A DNA stretch of 11,547 bases from the NCBI GenBank assembly GCA_003105285.1, contig PQAN01000195.1:1-11547 (forward strand), read 5' to 3'. Origin of the DNA: Methylocystaceae bacterium (GTDB lineage: Bacteria > Pseudomonadota > Alphaproteobacteria > Rhizobiales > Beijerinckiaceae). Positions within the stretch are counted from its first letter, which is position 1. Each line of letters opens with the position of its first letter. Positions 1-6,021 of this stretch are shown in pieces. Made by a program: the position numbers and the translations under genes. Under the pieces are notes generated by a model that was given only the letters and a program-made list of their open reading frames with translations, was not told the origin of the DNA and did not search any database.

Positions 1-306
1 ATCGTCGCGGAAAGCCTGGAGGATGGGGCGTCGGTTGCCGAAGTGGCGCGGCGTCATGGTCTGAACGCCAATCTGCTGTTCACTTGGCGACGGCAGCTTG
101 CCGCGGCGGCGACGGAGCCCGAGGAGCGGGCGACGATCTTGCCGGTGACGATAGCGACTTTGCCTCCGCCGCCGGTCGCCGAGACGCCGGCGGGAGCAAG
201 CGGACGCATGGAGATCACGCTCGCAGGCGGCGAGAAGATCGTCGTCGGCGCGGATGTCGAGGCGGCCGCGTTGGCGCGTGTCGTGAAGGCGCTGACGCGG
301 CGATGA
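1..306 (+). CDS. tnpA: IS66 accessory protein TnpA, 5' partial
   Basis: The frame is open from base 1, so the gene starts before the window. The first visible residues (IVAESLEDGASVAEVARRHG) are the helix-turn-helix region of IS66 TnpA, followed by NANLLFTWRRQL, the typical end of that DNA-binding domain. The rest is an Ala/Pro-rich linker and the conserved short C-terminal segment with a GGEKIVVGADV strand. TnpA is a small DNA-binding accessory protein of IS66 elements. About 36 N-terminal residues are missing by comparison with the second IS66 fragment in this window (5836-5943). The stop codon overlaps the tnpB start as ATGA, which suggests translational coupling. Confidence 0.9.
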   Translation: MVAESLEDGASVAEVARRHGLNANLLFTWRRQLAAAATEPEERATILPVTIATLPPPPVAETPAGASGRMEITLAGGEKIVVGADVEAAALARVVKALTRR

Positions 307-650
307 TTCCGGTTTCGAGCGCCGCGCGCGTCTGGCTTGTGACGGGCCACACGGACATGCGGAAGGGCTTTGCGAGCCTTTCGCTCATCGTGCAGGAGAC
401 TTTGCGGCGCGATCCCAACAGCGGACATTTGTTCGTGTTCCGAGGCCGCCGGGGCGATCTCGTGAAGATTCTCTGGCACGATGGCCAGGGACAATGCCTG
501 TTCTCGAAGCGCCTGGAGCGCGGACGCTTTCTATGGCCTTCTGCGGCGAACGGCTCCGTGACGATCAGCGCGGCGCAGCTCGGCTATCTTCTGTCTGGGA
601 TCGACTGGCGCGCGCCGCAATATACCTGGCGCCCAGAGGCGGCGGGCTGA
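303..650 (+). CDS. tnpB: IS66 accessory protein TnpB (IS66 Orf2-like)
   Basis: This 115-residue protein has the usual IS66 TnpB length and its signature segments: the TDMRKGF motif near residue 18, then GHLFVFRGRRGDLVKILWHD and FLWP with a C-terminal LLSGIDWR motif. The ATG at 303 overlaps the tnpA stop and gives the standard family N-terminus (MIPVSSAARVWLVTGHTDMRKG); longer upstream readings run through tnpA in another frame and are not real. TnpB is needed for efficient transposition in studied IS66 elements, but its biochemical role is not well defined. The gene looks intact, and tnpC starts 69 bases downstream. Confidence 0.93.
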   Translation: MIPVSSAARVWLVTGHTDMRKGFASLSLIVQETLRRDPNSGHLFVFRGRRGDLVKILWHDGQGQCLFSKRLERGRFLWPSAANGSVTISAAQLGYLLSGIDWRAPQYTWRPEAAG

Positions 651-719
651 ACATTTTCGCGCGCGAAAGCGCGATCGCGGGGCTTGCAGGCGCCGCGATT
701 TGTGATTCGATCATCGTCG

Positions 720-2228
720 ATGGGCGCCGTCGATTCTCTTCCCGACGATGTCGAGGTCTTGAAGACATTGCTCCGTGCGCGGGACGCGGAGCTGGCGAGA
801 TCGCGCGCCGAGGCGTCGAACGCCGACGCGCTGATCGCGCATCTGCGGCTGACGATCGAGAAGATGCAGCGCGATCTTTTCGGCGTGCGCAGCGAGCGCA
901 AGGCGCGGCTCCTCGATCAGATGGAGCTCGAGCTGGAAGAACTCGAGGCGGCCGCCACTGAAGACGAACTCGCCGCCGAGCAGGTGGCGGCGCCGGACAG
1001 CGATGTAACGAGCGTTCGGGGCTTTTCCCGCCGGAAGCCGTCACGCAAGCCGTTTCCGGCGCATCTGCCGCGCGAGCACGTCGTCGTGCCCGGACCGACG
1101 GCCTGCGCCTGCTGCGGCGGGACACGTCTTTCCAAGCTCGGCGAGGACGTGACCGAGACGCTGGAGGTGATCCCACGCCAGTGGAAGGTCGTCCAGCATG
1201 TGCGTGAGATGTTCACTTGCCGGGATTGCGAGAAGATCAGCCAGGCTCCGGCGCCCTTCCACGTGCTGCCGCGCGGCTTCGCGGGACCGAGCCTCCTGGC
1301 GATGATCCTGTTTGAGAAGTTCGGCCAACACCAACCGTTGAACCGCCAATCCGAACGCTATTCGTGTGAGGGCGTCGAACCGAGCTTGTCGACGCTCGCC
1401 GATCAGGTCGGCGGGTGCACGGCGATATTGCGCCCGCTCTACGATCTCGTCCGGGCGCATGTCTTCGCCGGCACCCGCGTGCATGGCGACGACACCACCG
1501 TGCCGGTTCTGGCCAAGGGCAAGACGGCGACGGGACGGCTCTGGGCCTATGTGCGCGACGACCGCCCGTTCGGCGGCGCCGATCCGCCGGCCGCTGTCTT
1601 CTTCTATTCGCGTGACCGCGCCGCCGAGCATCCCGAGCGCCATCTCGCGGACTATACGGGCATTCTCCAGGCCGATGCCTATTCCGGCTACAACCGCCTC
1701 TATGCGCCCGAGCGCTCGCCGGGACTGATCACAGAAGCCGCGTGCTGGAGCCATGGCAGGCGCAAGTTCTTCGTGCTGGCCGACATTGCTGCCAATGCGC
1801 GCAACCGCGCGCGCGGCAAAACGTCTGCGATCGCCCCCCTGGCGCTGGAGGCCGTGAAGCGCATCGACGCGATCTTTGACGCTGAACGCGAGATCAACGG
1901 ACTTTCCTTGGCTCAGCGTCTCGCCTTCCGGCATGAGCGCGTGGCGCCGCTGGTTGCGAGCCTCGAAGAATGGATGCGCGCCGAGCGTACGAGATTCTCG
2001 CGCCACTCCGACACCGCCAAGGCCATGGATTACATGCTGAAGCGATGGAGCGCCTTCGCTCGCTTTCTCGAGGATGGGTGCATTTGCCTGACGAACAACG
2101 CCGCCGAGCGCGAGCTGAGAAGCGTGGCGCTCGGGCGCAAAGCGTGGTTGTTCGCAGGGTCCGATCGCGGCGGCGAACGCGCCGCGGTGATGTATAAGCG
2201 AGCACGTCGGCTTCCGCGTCGTCCATGA
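720..2228 (+). CDS. tnpC: IS66 transposase TnpC, C-terminus replaced by foreign codons
   Basis: This is a DDE transposase. From the ATG at 720 it has an N-terminal coiled-coil region (about residues 8-90), a zinc-finger region with Cys129/131/132 and Cys167/170, and the catalytic core. The acidic residues visible are the Asp257-Asp258 pair in HGDDTTVPV, Asp319 in LQADAYSGYN and Glu463 in NNAAERELR. I chose ATG 720 because the family N-terminus matches there; a start at 684 would add 12 odd residues. After residue 492 (GGERAAVMY) the family sequence stops, and ten unrelated residues (KRARRLPRRP) read through antisense IS256 DNA to a stop. About 35-50 residues of the normal C-terminal tail are lost. 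The DDE triad is retained, so whether the product is active cannot be judged from sequence. Confidence 0.9.
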   Translation: MGAVDSLPDDVEVLKTLLRARDAELARSRAEASNADALIAHLRLTIEKMQRDLFGVRSERKARLLDQMELELEELEAAATEDELAAEQVAAPDSDVTSVRGFSRRKPSRKPFPAHLPREHVVVPGPTACACCGGTRLSKLGEDVTETLEVIPRQWKVVQHVREMFTCRDCEKISQAPAPFHVLPRGFAGPSLLAMILFEKFGQHQPLNRQSERYSCEGVEPSLSTLADQVGGCTAILRPLYDLVRAHVFAGTRVHGDDTTVPVLAKGKTATGRLWAYVRDDRPFGGADPPAAVFFYSRDRAAEHPERHLADYTGILQADAYSGYNRLYAPERSPGLITEAACWSHGRRKFFVLADIAANARNRARGKTSAIAPLALEAVKRIDAIFDAEREINGLSLAQRLAFRHERVAPLVASLEEWMRAERTRFSRHSDTAKAMDYMLKRWSAFARFLEDGCICLTNNAAERELRSVALGRKAWLFAGSDRGGERAAVMYKRARRLPRRP

Positions 2229-2283
2229 GCATCGCGAGTTTCGGCAGTTTGGGGCGCAACTGATCGGCGACCTTGCGCCATTG
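2194..2283 (-). pseudogene. IS256-family transposase remnant (30 residues)
   Basis: Read on the minus strand from 2283, the sequence encodes QWRKVADQLRPKLPKLAMLM followed by DDAEADVLAY. This is the conserved segment of IS256/Mutator-type transposases that lies just before the MTFP...HRAKLHSTNPIERLN region. Nothing recognisable of the transposase lies on either side: the left edge abuts IS66 tnpC at a shared TAT and the right edge stops at about 2283. No terminal repeat is visible. It is too short to function. Identification rests on recall of the family consensus; the 30-residue match is continuous and in one frame. Confidence 0.8.
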
Positions 2284-2360
2284 TCAGCTCATTGGCCGAT
2301 TATTGCGCCGCCGCGTACAATGCTGGGTGCCAGGAGAATTTCACAACGAGCGGCGTTCCG

Positions 2361-2675
2361 ATGGTGACCAAGCTCGAGGGCAAGAGTTTCGCCGTGTTTT
2401 CCAAAATCGGCCCGAAAAACGCCGTGCAGAAGCTCACCCGCGCCGTCCTCGCTGATGGCTACACGGACATGGAAGTCGATGAAAAATACGGCGCGATCAC
2501 CGCGTTGCAGGAGACGAGCGGATCGGGCAGACCGCAAACGCTGCGCCTCGTTGCTCGCAAGGCGGGCGGTGGCACGCGTGTCGACGGCGTATTCACGATG
2601 CAGGTCGGCCAGATCACATCTGACGCCGCCGTGCGCGAGGGGTTGTGCCAGCTCATCGATGCGGCAGGCCAGTAA
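2361..2675 (+). CDS. hypothetical protein, about 104 residues
   Basis: I do not recognise this protein. Reading from ATG 2361 it is a compact alpha/beta-looking chain: a KSFAVFSK strand, a helix around residues 17-30 (NAVQKLTRAVLADG), a VDEKYGAITALQE strand, a QTLRLVARK strand, a GVFTMQVGQ strand and a final helix ending LCQLIDAAGQ. There is no signal peptide or membrane segment in this reading. The frame is open further upstream, with a TTG at 2292, and runs back to the IS256 junction near 2283. The ribosome-site-like AGGAG at 2332-2336 is too far from ATG 2361 to decide the start. The original 5' part may therefore have been replaced by the IS insertion. Codon use looks normal for the window. 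Confidence 0.6.
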   Translation: MVTKLEGKSFAVFSKIGPKNAVQKLTRAVLADGYTDMEVDEKYGAITALQETSGSGRPQTLRLVARKAGGGTRVDGVFTMQVGQITSDAAVREGLCQLIDAAGQ

Positions 2676-2767
2676 TCAGGCTCTGATGGGGTCGTCTAAT
2701 CGCGATTGTCATGCAAGGGATTTCGCAAGTGCGTCGAACGCGTATGCCGGGTGCAGGGTCGTCTTCG

Positions 2768-2830
2768 GGGCTTGTCGCAAAGCCGTAGCCAGGAGCTTTT
2801 GCATCCTGGCTACGGCTTTGCGACAAGCCC
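2768..2830. repeat. 63-bp perfect palindrome, 27-bp arms with 9-nt loop
   Basis: The arm at 2768-2794 (gggcttgtcgcaaagccgta, then gccagga) is the exact reverse complement of 2804-2830; the spacer is gcttttgca. No mismatch is present in 27 base pairs. There is no T-run after either arm, so it does not look like an intrinsic terminator, and at 63 bp it is too regular to be chance. Candidate explanations are a non-autonomous palindromic element (REP- or MITE-like) or the hairpin end of a lost IS200/IS605-type element. It lies in a gene-poor stretch. Confidence 0.9.
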
Positions 2831-3041
2831 GCCCGCTGCGCCGCCAGTCCGGCCTTCTCCTTGTCCAGGGTCGTCAATTCTTCCCGCAGCCGGTCCCAGC
2901 GCGCCCATGCAGACAAGAACTCTGCGTCGCCAAAGCGGCGCGGCGCCCTCGCGCATTGTCGCCCCTAGCTCTCGCGAAGCTCGTCTTCCACGCGCACAAC
3001 CCCAATGAGTCGTTCCTCCCAAAGCCGGCGCTCTTCCTTCT

Positions 3042-3146
3042 CCGCCACTTCCGAACGGCCTGCGCTGGCTTTACATCGCGCAAGACAAGGACCCGGCCGG
3101 AGAGCGCGCGGCGATGACGCTCGCCGAGAGGTACCGGTACGCCTTT
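3042..3146 (+). pseudogene. toprim-domain protein remnant
   Basis: One frame reads PPLPNGLRWLYIAQDKDPAG followed by ERAAMTLAER. This resembles the core of the toprim domain in primase-like proteins of alphaproteobacterial plasmids and integrative elements, where a hydrophobic strand leads into a D-x-D-x-A-G motif (here DKDPAG). The frame opens after a stop at 3006 and continues to a stop at 3192, but similarity fades after LAER. No start codon with a ribosome-binding site precedes it. The rest of 2676-3228, apart from the palindrome, holds no gene I can support; a minus-strand coiled-coil-like reading with internal stops overlaps part of it. Confidence 0.45.
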
Positions 3147-3228
3147 AACGATGGTTGCCGGCGGGTCGCGATGGTACTGATGATTTTGGGATAGCAGCGC
3201 TTTGAAGATAGAAGGTTCATGCAGACCG

Positions 3229-3657
3229 ATGAAAATCTGGATGCTCGTCATAGGCTCTTTTGTTCTCACGCTGACCGCAGCGCGCCTTGCACTTGTAGAT
3301 TCCGCTGAATACCCGCTGCGATGGTGGTTTTTCTGGGTTGGTATTGCTGCCGCTACCGCCGGAAGCACTGGCGTCTCTTACAGCGGAATTGGCCAAATAT
3401 TCCGGTATCTGCTGAGATTGGCGATTGCTGGCATTCTGCTTTGGGCGCTCGAAAAGGCCGGGCCCTCGAACAGCCGTTTGGCCAGACTGCTGCAATGGGC
3501 GGGCCTGACACATGATCCGAACGGCGATAGAGGGGTCATGCCGGATTTCTCGCGCAAACAAGAAATGCTGATGCTGACCGGGTGGCTGGCGGTTTCGATT
3601 GGCGCGGCATTTGTTTTTGCATCCCGTTCGGGTCTTCGATCAGGCGCTATTCCATGA
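3229..3657 (+). CDS. small hypothetical membrane protein
   Basis: This 142-residue protein has about four hydrophobic segments: residues 4-21 (MLVIGSFVLTLTAARLAL), about 31-46 (WWFFWVGIAAATAGST), about 57-74 (LLRLAIAGILLWALEKAG) and about 115-134 (LMLTGWLAVSIGAAFVFASR). A loop (THDPNGDRGVMPDFSRK) separates the third and fourth. The family is not recognised. I prefer ATG 3229 because it puts a Lys at the tip of the first membrane helix; a TTG at 3202 in the same frame is an alternative. No ribosome-binding site is clear for either. The frameshifted exported gene at 3725 lies 67 bases downstream on the same strand, so the two may once have been co-transcribed. Confidence 0.6.
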   Translation: MKIWMLVIGSFVLTLTAARLALVDSAEYPLRWWFFWVGIAAATAGSTGVSYSGIGQIFRYLLRLAIAGILLWALEKAGPSNSRLARLLQWAGLTHDPNGDRGVMPDFSRKQEMLMLTGWLAVSIGAAFVFASRSGLRSGAIP

Positions 3658-3881
3658 GCGACAAGCATCACCTCGTTGCAATGGAACCGAGTAGCGACCT
3701 TGGCGCCAGCGAGGCCTCCCACAGATGATTGGGTTTGATCTGTCGCATCTTGTCCTAGCCTTGACTCTGACCTCGGTCATTTCGGCCGCTGACGCCGCGC
3801 GGGCGCGATCGCAGGGTCGAGACGCCGATGTCGAACAAATCGTCGAGTATGGCGCCACCATCGCCAACGCTGACGGGATAA

Positions 3882-3899
3882 GCAGCCGTCAACGGCTGC
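3882..3899. repeat. perfect 7-bp hairpin at the frameshift site
   Basis: The sequence gcagccgtcaacggctgc folds as a perfect 7-bp stem with a TCAA loop. It lies within the only interval where the two frames of the exported-protein gene overlap, so it marks a likely indel or misread position. Confidence 0.8.
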
Positions 3900-3974
3900 C
3901 CCTTCCGTGAGTTTCCGCAGGGCTTCCAGGGCCGTTGGGCACATGTCGCCGCCGATTGCCAAGCTGGTGGGTTA

Positions 3975-4004
3975 TCCGCGATTCTGTCGTCCGCGATTCT
4001 GTCG
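3975..4004. repeat. 15-bp perfect tandem duplication
   Basis: The unit tccgcgattctgtcg occurs twice with no spacer. At 15 bp it keeps the frame and duplicates the pentapeptide SAILS inside the exported-protein remnant. It looks like a recent slippage event. Confidence 0.9.
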
Positions 4005-4320
4005 ATCGACGCCAACGGTTTGCGCCAGAGGGAAGGAGGGTTTACCGTCACCAGCATCATTTTGGCGCGCGACGATCCCCGGCAGATTTACGTGAACGCG
4101 CATAGTTCCGGCGGCGGACAAGAACGAGATTCCCTGGAGCAGTTCACTCTATCGGATGACGGCCGGGTCATCGAATGGCTACGCCTTGAGCCCGATTCCG
4201 GGCCGGCGACACGGCTGTATCGTTGCAAGTGAGATGGACCCTCTACTCGATCCAGCCTACAGAATCTGAACCGCGATTCACCGCGCCGTCGAAAATCCAG
4301 CCTCAAAGCCTTAGATGCCG

Positions 4321-4429
4321 CAATGGCCCCGCCTGGGCCTCCGGCGAAGGCAGTGGCTGTCCCCCGTATGTTGGTGAAACGGGGTCCTGGTTGCGCACCG
4401 GCCCCAAGCATCAGGGACGGAGGACAGCC
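4321..4429 (+). ncRNA. candidate IS110 bridge RNA region
   Basis: The stretch just upstream of the transposase has no gene and is rich in potential stems. An outer 7-bp stem (one G-U pair) can join 4357-4363 to 4414-4420. Inside it, 4381-4405 folds as gggg/cccc, cc/gg and ggt/acc pairs with single bulged T residues and a 5-nt loop. A competing 6-bp stem joins 4362-4367 to 4379-4384. In studied IS110 elements the left non-coding end is transcribed into a bridge RNA whose loops pair with target and donor DNA. Position and folding fit that role; transcription and loop pairing are inference. Confidence 0.45.
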
Positions 4430-5470
4430 GTGGAACATTATGCCGGTATCGACGTGTCTTTGGAACTCTCGAGCGTTTGCATCGTGGATACGAAAGGCAA
4501 GATCGTGAGAGAAGCGAAAATCGCGAGCGATCCCGATGCGCTCATCGCCTTCTTCAAGCGCCTGGGCTTTCCCGTGGCTCGGATCGGACTCGAAGCCGGG
4601 CCGTTGTCGCAATGGCTTTACGCCGGGCTGGCGCAAGCCGGTTTCGAGGCGGTTCTTTTGGAGACCCGACACGTGAAGGCGGTGCTGTCGGCCATGACGG
4701 TCAAAACCGACCGCAAGGACGCTCGCGGCATCGCGCAACTAATCCGGATGGGCTGGTTCCGATCAGTTCACTGCAAGTCGCTCGGATCGCAAGAGGTGCG
4801 AGCCTTGCTCGTGGCGCGGAAGCAACTTCTCGGCAAGCTGGGCGACATTGAACTCAGCATTCGCGGCATTTTGCGCGGGTTCGGGTTGAAGATGGGTGTC
4901 GTCACGCGTAGAAGATTCGAGGAACGCGCGCGCGAATTGTCCACCGGTCAGGCGATGCTCGAAACTGTCGTCGGAGCGATGTTCGTGGCGCGCGCCGCTC
5001 TGCAGACGGAATACGGCAAGCTGCACAAAACCATGTTGGCGATCGTCCACGACGACAAGGTCTGCCTGCGCTTGATGACCGTTCCGGGCGTCGGTCCTGT
5101 CGTGGCTATCACGTTCAAAACGGCAGTGGACGATCCGGCGCGCATTTCCAAATCAAACGCGGTCGGACCATTGTTCGGACTAACGCCAAAGAAATACCAA
5201 TCGGGCGAAACCGACGTGACAGGAGGAATCACGCGTGTTGGCGACACGATGGTTCGCACGGCTGTCTACGAGGCGGCGAACATCCTGCTGTCGCGCATGA
5301 CGCGCTTTTCGGCGCTGAAACGCTGGGGCATGGAGGTGGCGAAACGCCGCGGATTGAAGCGCGCTAAGGTCGCGCTGGCGCGCAAGATCGGCGTGATTTT
5401 GCATCGCATGTGGATCGACGGGACGGATTTCCGCTGGACGAAGGCGGAGCGTGGCGTCGCGGCGAGCTGA
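4430..5470 (+). CDS. IS110-family transposase (DEDD recombinase)
   Basis: This 346-residue protein is of normal IS110 length. The N-terminal RuvC-like domain carries the DEDD set: Asp8 in AGIDVS, Glu55 in GLEAGPLS, and Asp94 and Asp97 in KTDRKDARGIAQLIR. The C-terminal Transposase_20 domain begins near residue 218 with VPGVGPV and includes GLTPKKYQSGE, whose Ser258 fits the catalytic serine position of the family, then TGGITRVGD and YEAANILL. I chose GTG 4430 because VEHYAGIDVS is the standard N-terminus and AGGA at 4421-4424 gives a good ribosome-binding spacing. Longer upstream readings pass through the non-coding leader. The family recombines DNA guided by a structured RNA from the same element. 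The gene looks complete, so this is probably the youngest IS in the window. Confidence 0.93.
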   Translation: MEHYAGIDVSLELSSVCIVDTKGKIVREAKIASDPDALIAFFKRLGFPVARIGLEAGPLSQWLYAGLAQAGFEAVLLETRHVKAVLSAMTVKTDRKDARGIAQLIRMGWFRSVHCKSLGSQEVRALLVARKQLLGKLGDIELSIRGILRGFGLKMGVVTRRRFEERARELSTGQAMLETVVGAMFVARAALQTEYGKLHKTMLAIVHDDKVCLRLMTVPGVGPVVAITFKTAVDDPARISKSNAVGPLFGLTPKKYQSGETDVTGGITRVGDTMVRTAVYEAANILLSRMTRFSALKRWGMEVAKRRGLKRAKVALARKIGVILHRMWIDGTDFRWTKAERGVAAS

Positions 5471-5488
5471 AGGAGGGAAACAGAATTC

Positions 5489-5511
5489 GGAGCGCCCGAA
5501 AGGGCCGCTCC
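5489..5511. terminator. GC-rich hairpin after the IS110 transposase
   Basis: The sequence folds as ggagcg plus ccc, a GAAA loop, then ggg and cgctcc with one bulged C. It starts 18 bases after the transposase stop. No T-run follows, so it could be a poor terminator or part of the right end of the element. Confidence 0.45.
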
Positions 5512-5518
5512 GCCCGAA

Positions 5519-5534
5519 GTCCCGTCGCCGGGAC
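5519..5534. repeat. perfect 6-bp hairpin
   Basis: The sequence gtcccgtcgccgggac forms a perfect 6-bp stem with a TCGC loop, eight bases after the previous hairpin. Together they make a structured patch downstream of the IS110 transposase that may belong to the element's right end. Confidence 0.6.
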
Positions 5535-5724
5535 GATGGCGCCAGTGAAGCCGTTCGTACGCAAGTGGCAGACTTTCGTTTGACCACGCGTCTTTAGATA
5601 GGCTCGCTGGTTCCTTTGATGGCATGGTGTGGCGGCTCTCTGCCGACCACGGACGGAAGCAAGAAACCGGCGACGAAGACAACGGAAACAAATCGCAGGC
5701 GCCGCGCTCGCTACGGCGCTATGA

Positions 5725-5749
5725 TTGGCGCGCTCGCGTGGCGCGCCAA
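5725..5749. repeat. 9-bp inverted repeat with 7-nt spacer
   Basis: ttggcgcgc and gcgcgccaa are exact reverse complements separated by tcgcgtg. It is isolated in a gene-free stretch between the IS110 element and the IS66 fragment, and no function can be assigned. I see no supportable gene in 5535-5835. Confidence 0.6.
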
Positions 5750-5835
5750 AGATTGGTGAAGCTGATACGAGGGACTTGACCCTGAAGGGGCCATTACGGA
5801 AGCGTAGGATTTCGGGAAAATCCCACGATGACCCC

Positions 5836-5943
5836 AATACGCGCCTTCTCCTCGCGCGACCAAGCTCGCCGCCGCCCGGTCCCCGTGATCAACTCGAGCC
5901 GCCGGATCGCTTTCGGTTCGAGCTTATCATCATGCGTACGCAC
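5836..5943 (-). pseudogene. tnpA: IS66 TnpA, N-terminal fragment
   Basis: The GTG at 5943, with AAGGAG eight bases upstream, opens a frame encoding the conserved IS66 TnpA start; RRLELITGTGRRR and WSREEKARI are the recognisable parts. The helix-turn-helix that should follow is gone; the frame runs on into unrelated residues (GVIVGFSRNP). It has no function as it stands. Confidence 0.75.
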
Positions 5944-6021
5944 AAGCCGATCTCCTTGCTAGAGACCGAAGCCTCGCAAATCACGCGAAAAGTCGGAACG
6001 CGGGATCAAAGCTACGCTTAC
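5836..6021 (-). mobile_element. left end of a second IS66 element, with tnpA start
   Basis: On the minus strand the sequence begins GTAAGCGTAGC at 6021, which fits an IS66 left terminal repeat (GTAAGCG). About 64 bases inside lies AAGGAG (5952-5957), then a GTG start at 5943. From there 36 residues match the IS66 TnpA N-terminus: VRTHDDKLEPKAIRRLELIT, then GTGRRRAWSREEKARI. After that the family sequence stops abruptly at about 5836. These residues are the part of TnpA missing from the copy at the start of the window, but that element lies on the other strand, so this is a separate fragment or a rearranged copy. At the terminal-repeat side it abuts the decayed exported-protein gene. Confidence 0.75.

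Larger units (their letters stand above)
1..2195 (+). mobile_element. IS66-family element, both ends missing from view
   Basis: Three same-strand genes in the canonical IS66 order tnpA-tnpB-tnpC define the element. Its left end lies outside the window. Its right end has been removed: similarity to TnpC stops at about 2195, where antisense IS256 sequence begins. No right terminal inverted repeat can be seen. The copy therefore lacks the cis ends needed to move as a unit, although most of its proteins could still be made. Confidence 0.9.
3725..4232 (+). pseudogene. frameshifted small exported protein
   Basis: Two frames together make one plausible exported protein. The first, from ATG 3725, starts with a signal peptide (MIGFDLSHLVLALTLTSVIS, then AADAARA) and ends at a stop at 3908-3910. 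The second is open from 3882 to the stop at 4230-4232 and reads NGCPFREFPQGFQGRWAHVA, then ADC, a serine/leucine repeat, IDANGLRQRE, a strand-rich middle, and DDGRVIEWLRLEP before RLYRCK. The CPxxFQGRWA...DC pattern with an IDANGLR strand looks like a family of small secreted alphaproteobacterial proteins, but I cannot name it. A one-base shift between 3882 and 3907 joins the frames to give about 169 residues. A 15-bp tandem duplication also lies inside. A sequencing error at the hairpin is an alternative to true decay. Confidence 0.6.
4240..5540 (+). mobile_element. IS110-family element (approximate limits)
   Basis: An intact IS110-type transposase with a structured non-coding leader defines the element. 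The limits are estimates: the left end must lie after the stop of the exported-protein remnant at 4232, and the right end lies beyond 5470, probably near or after the hairpins at 5489-5534. IS110 elements typically have no long terminal inverted repeats, and none is visible here. Confidence 0.6.

Noticed and set aside
54..1216. Several long minus-strand open frames across the IS66 genes
   Set aside because: They are Arg/Ala/Ser-rich antisense shadows of tnpA, tnpB and tnpC, which have strong family matches.
1041..2006. 321-residue minus-strand open frame inside tnpC
   Set aside because: It is antisense to the conserved DDE core; high GC keeps stop codons rare and the product resembles no family.
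2874..3368. Minus-strand 164-residue frame, and a coiled-coil-like reading (WDRLREELTTLDKEKAGLAA) near it
   Set aside because: The frames contain internal stops or start in the membrane-protein gene, and no family could be named. The coiled-coil segment could be a gene scrap but is too weak to list.
5764..5815. MerR-type promoter-like sequence (cttgaccctgaaggggcc)
   Set aside because: The spacing to any plausible -10 element is wrong, and no metal-response gene lies nearby.
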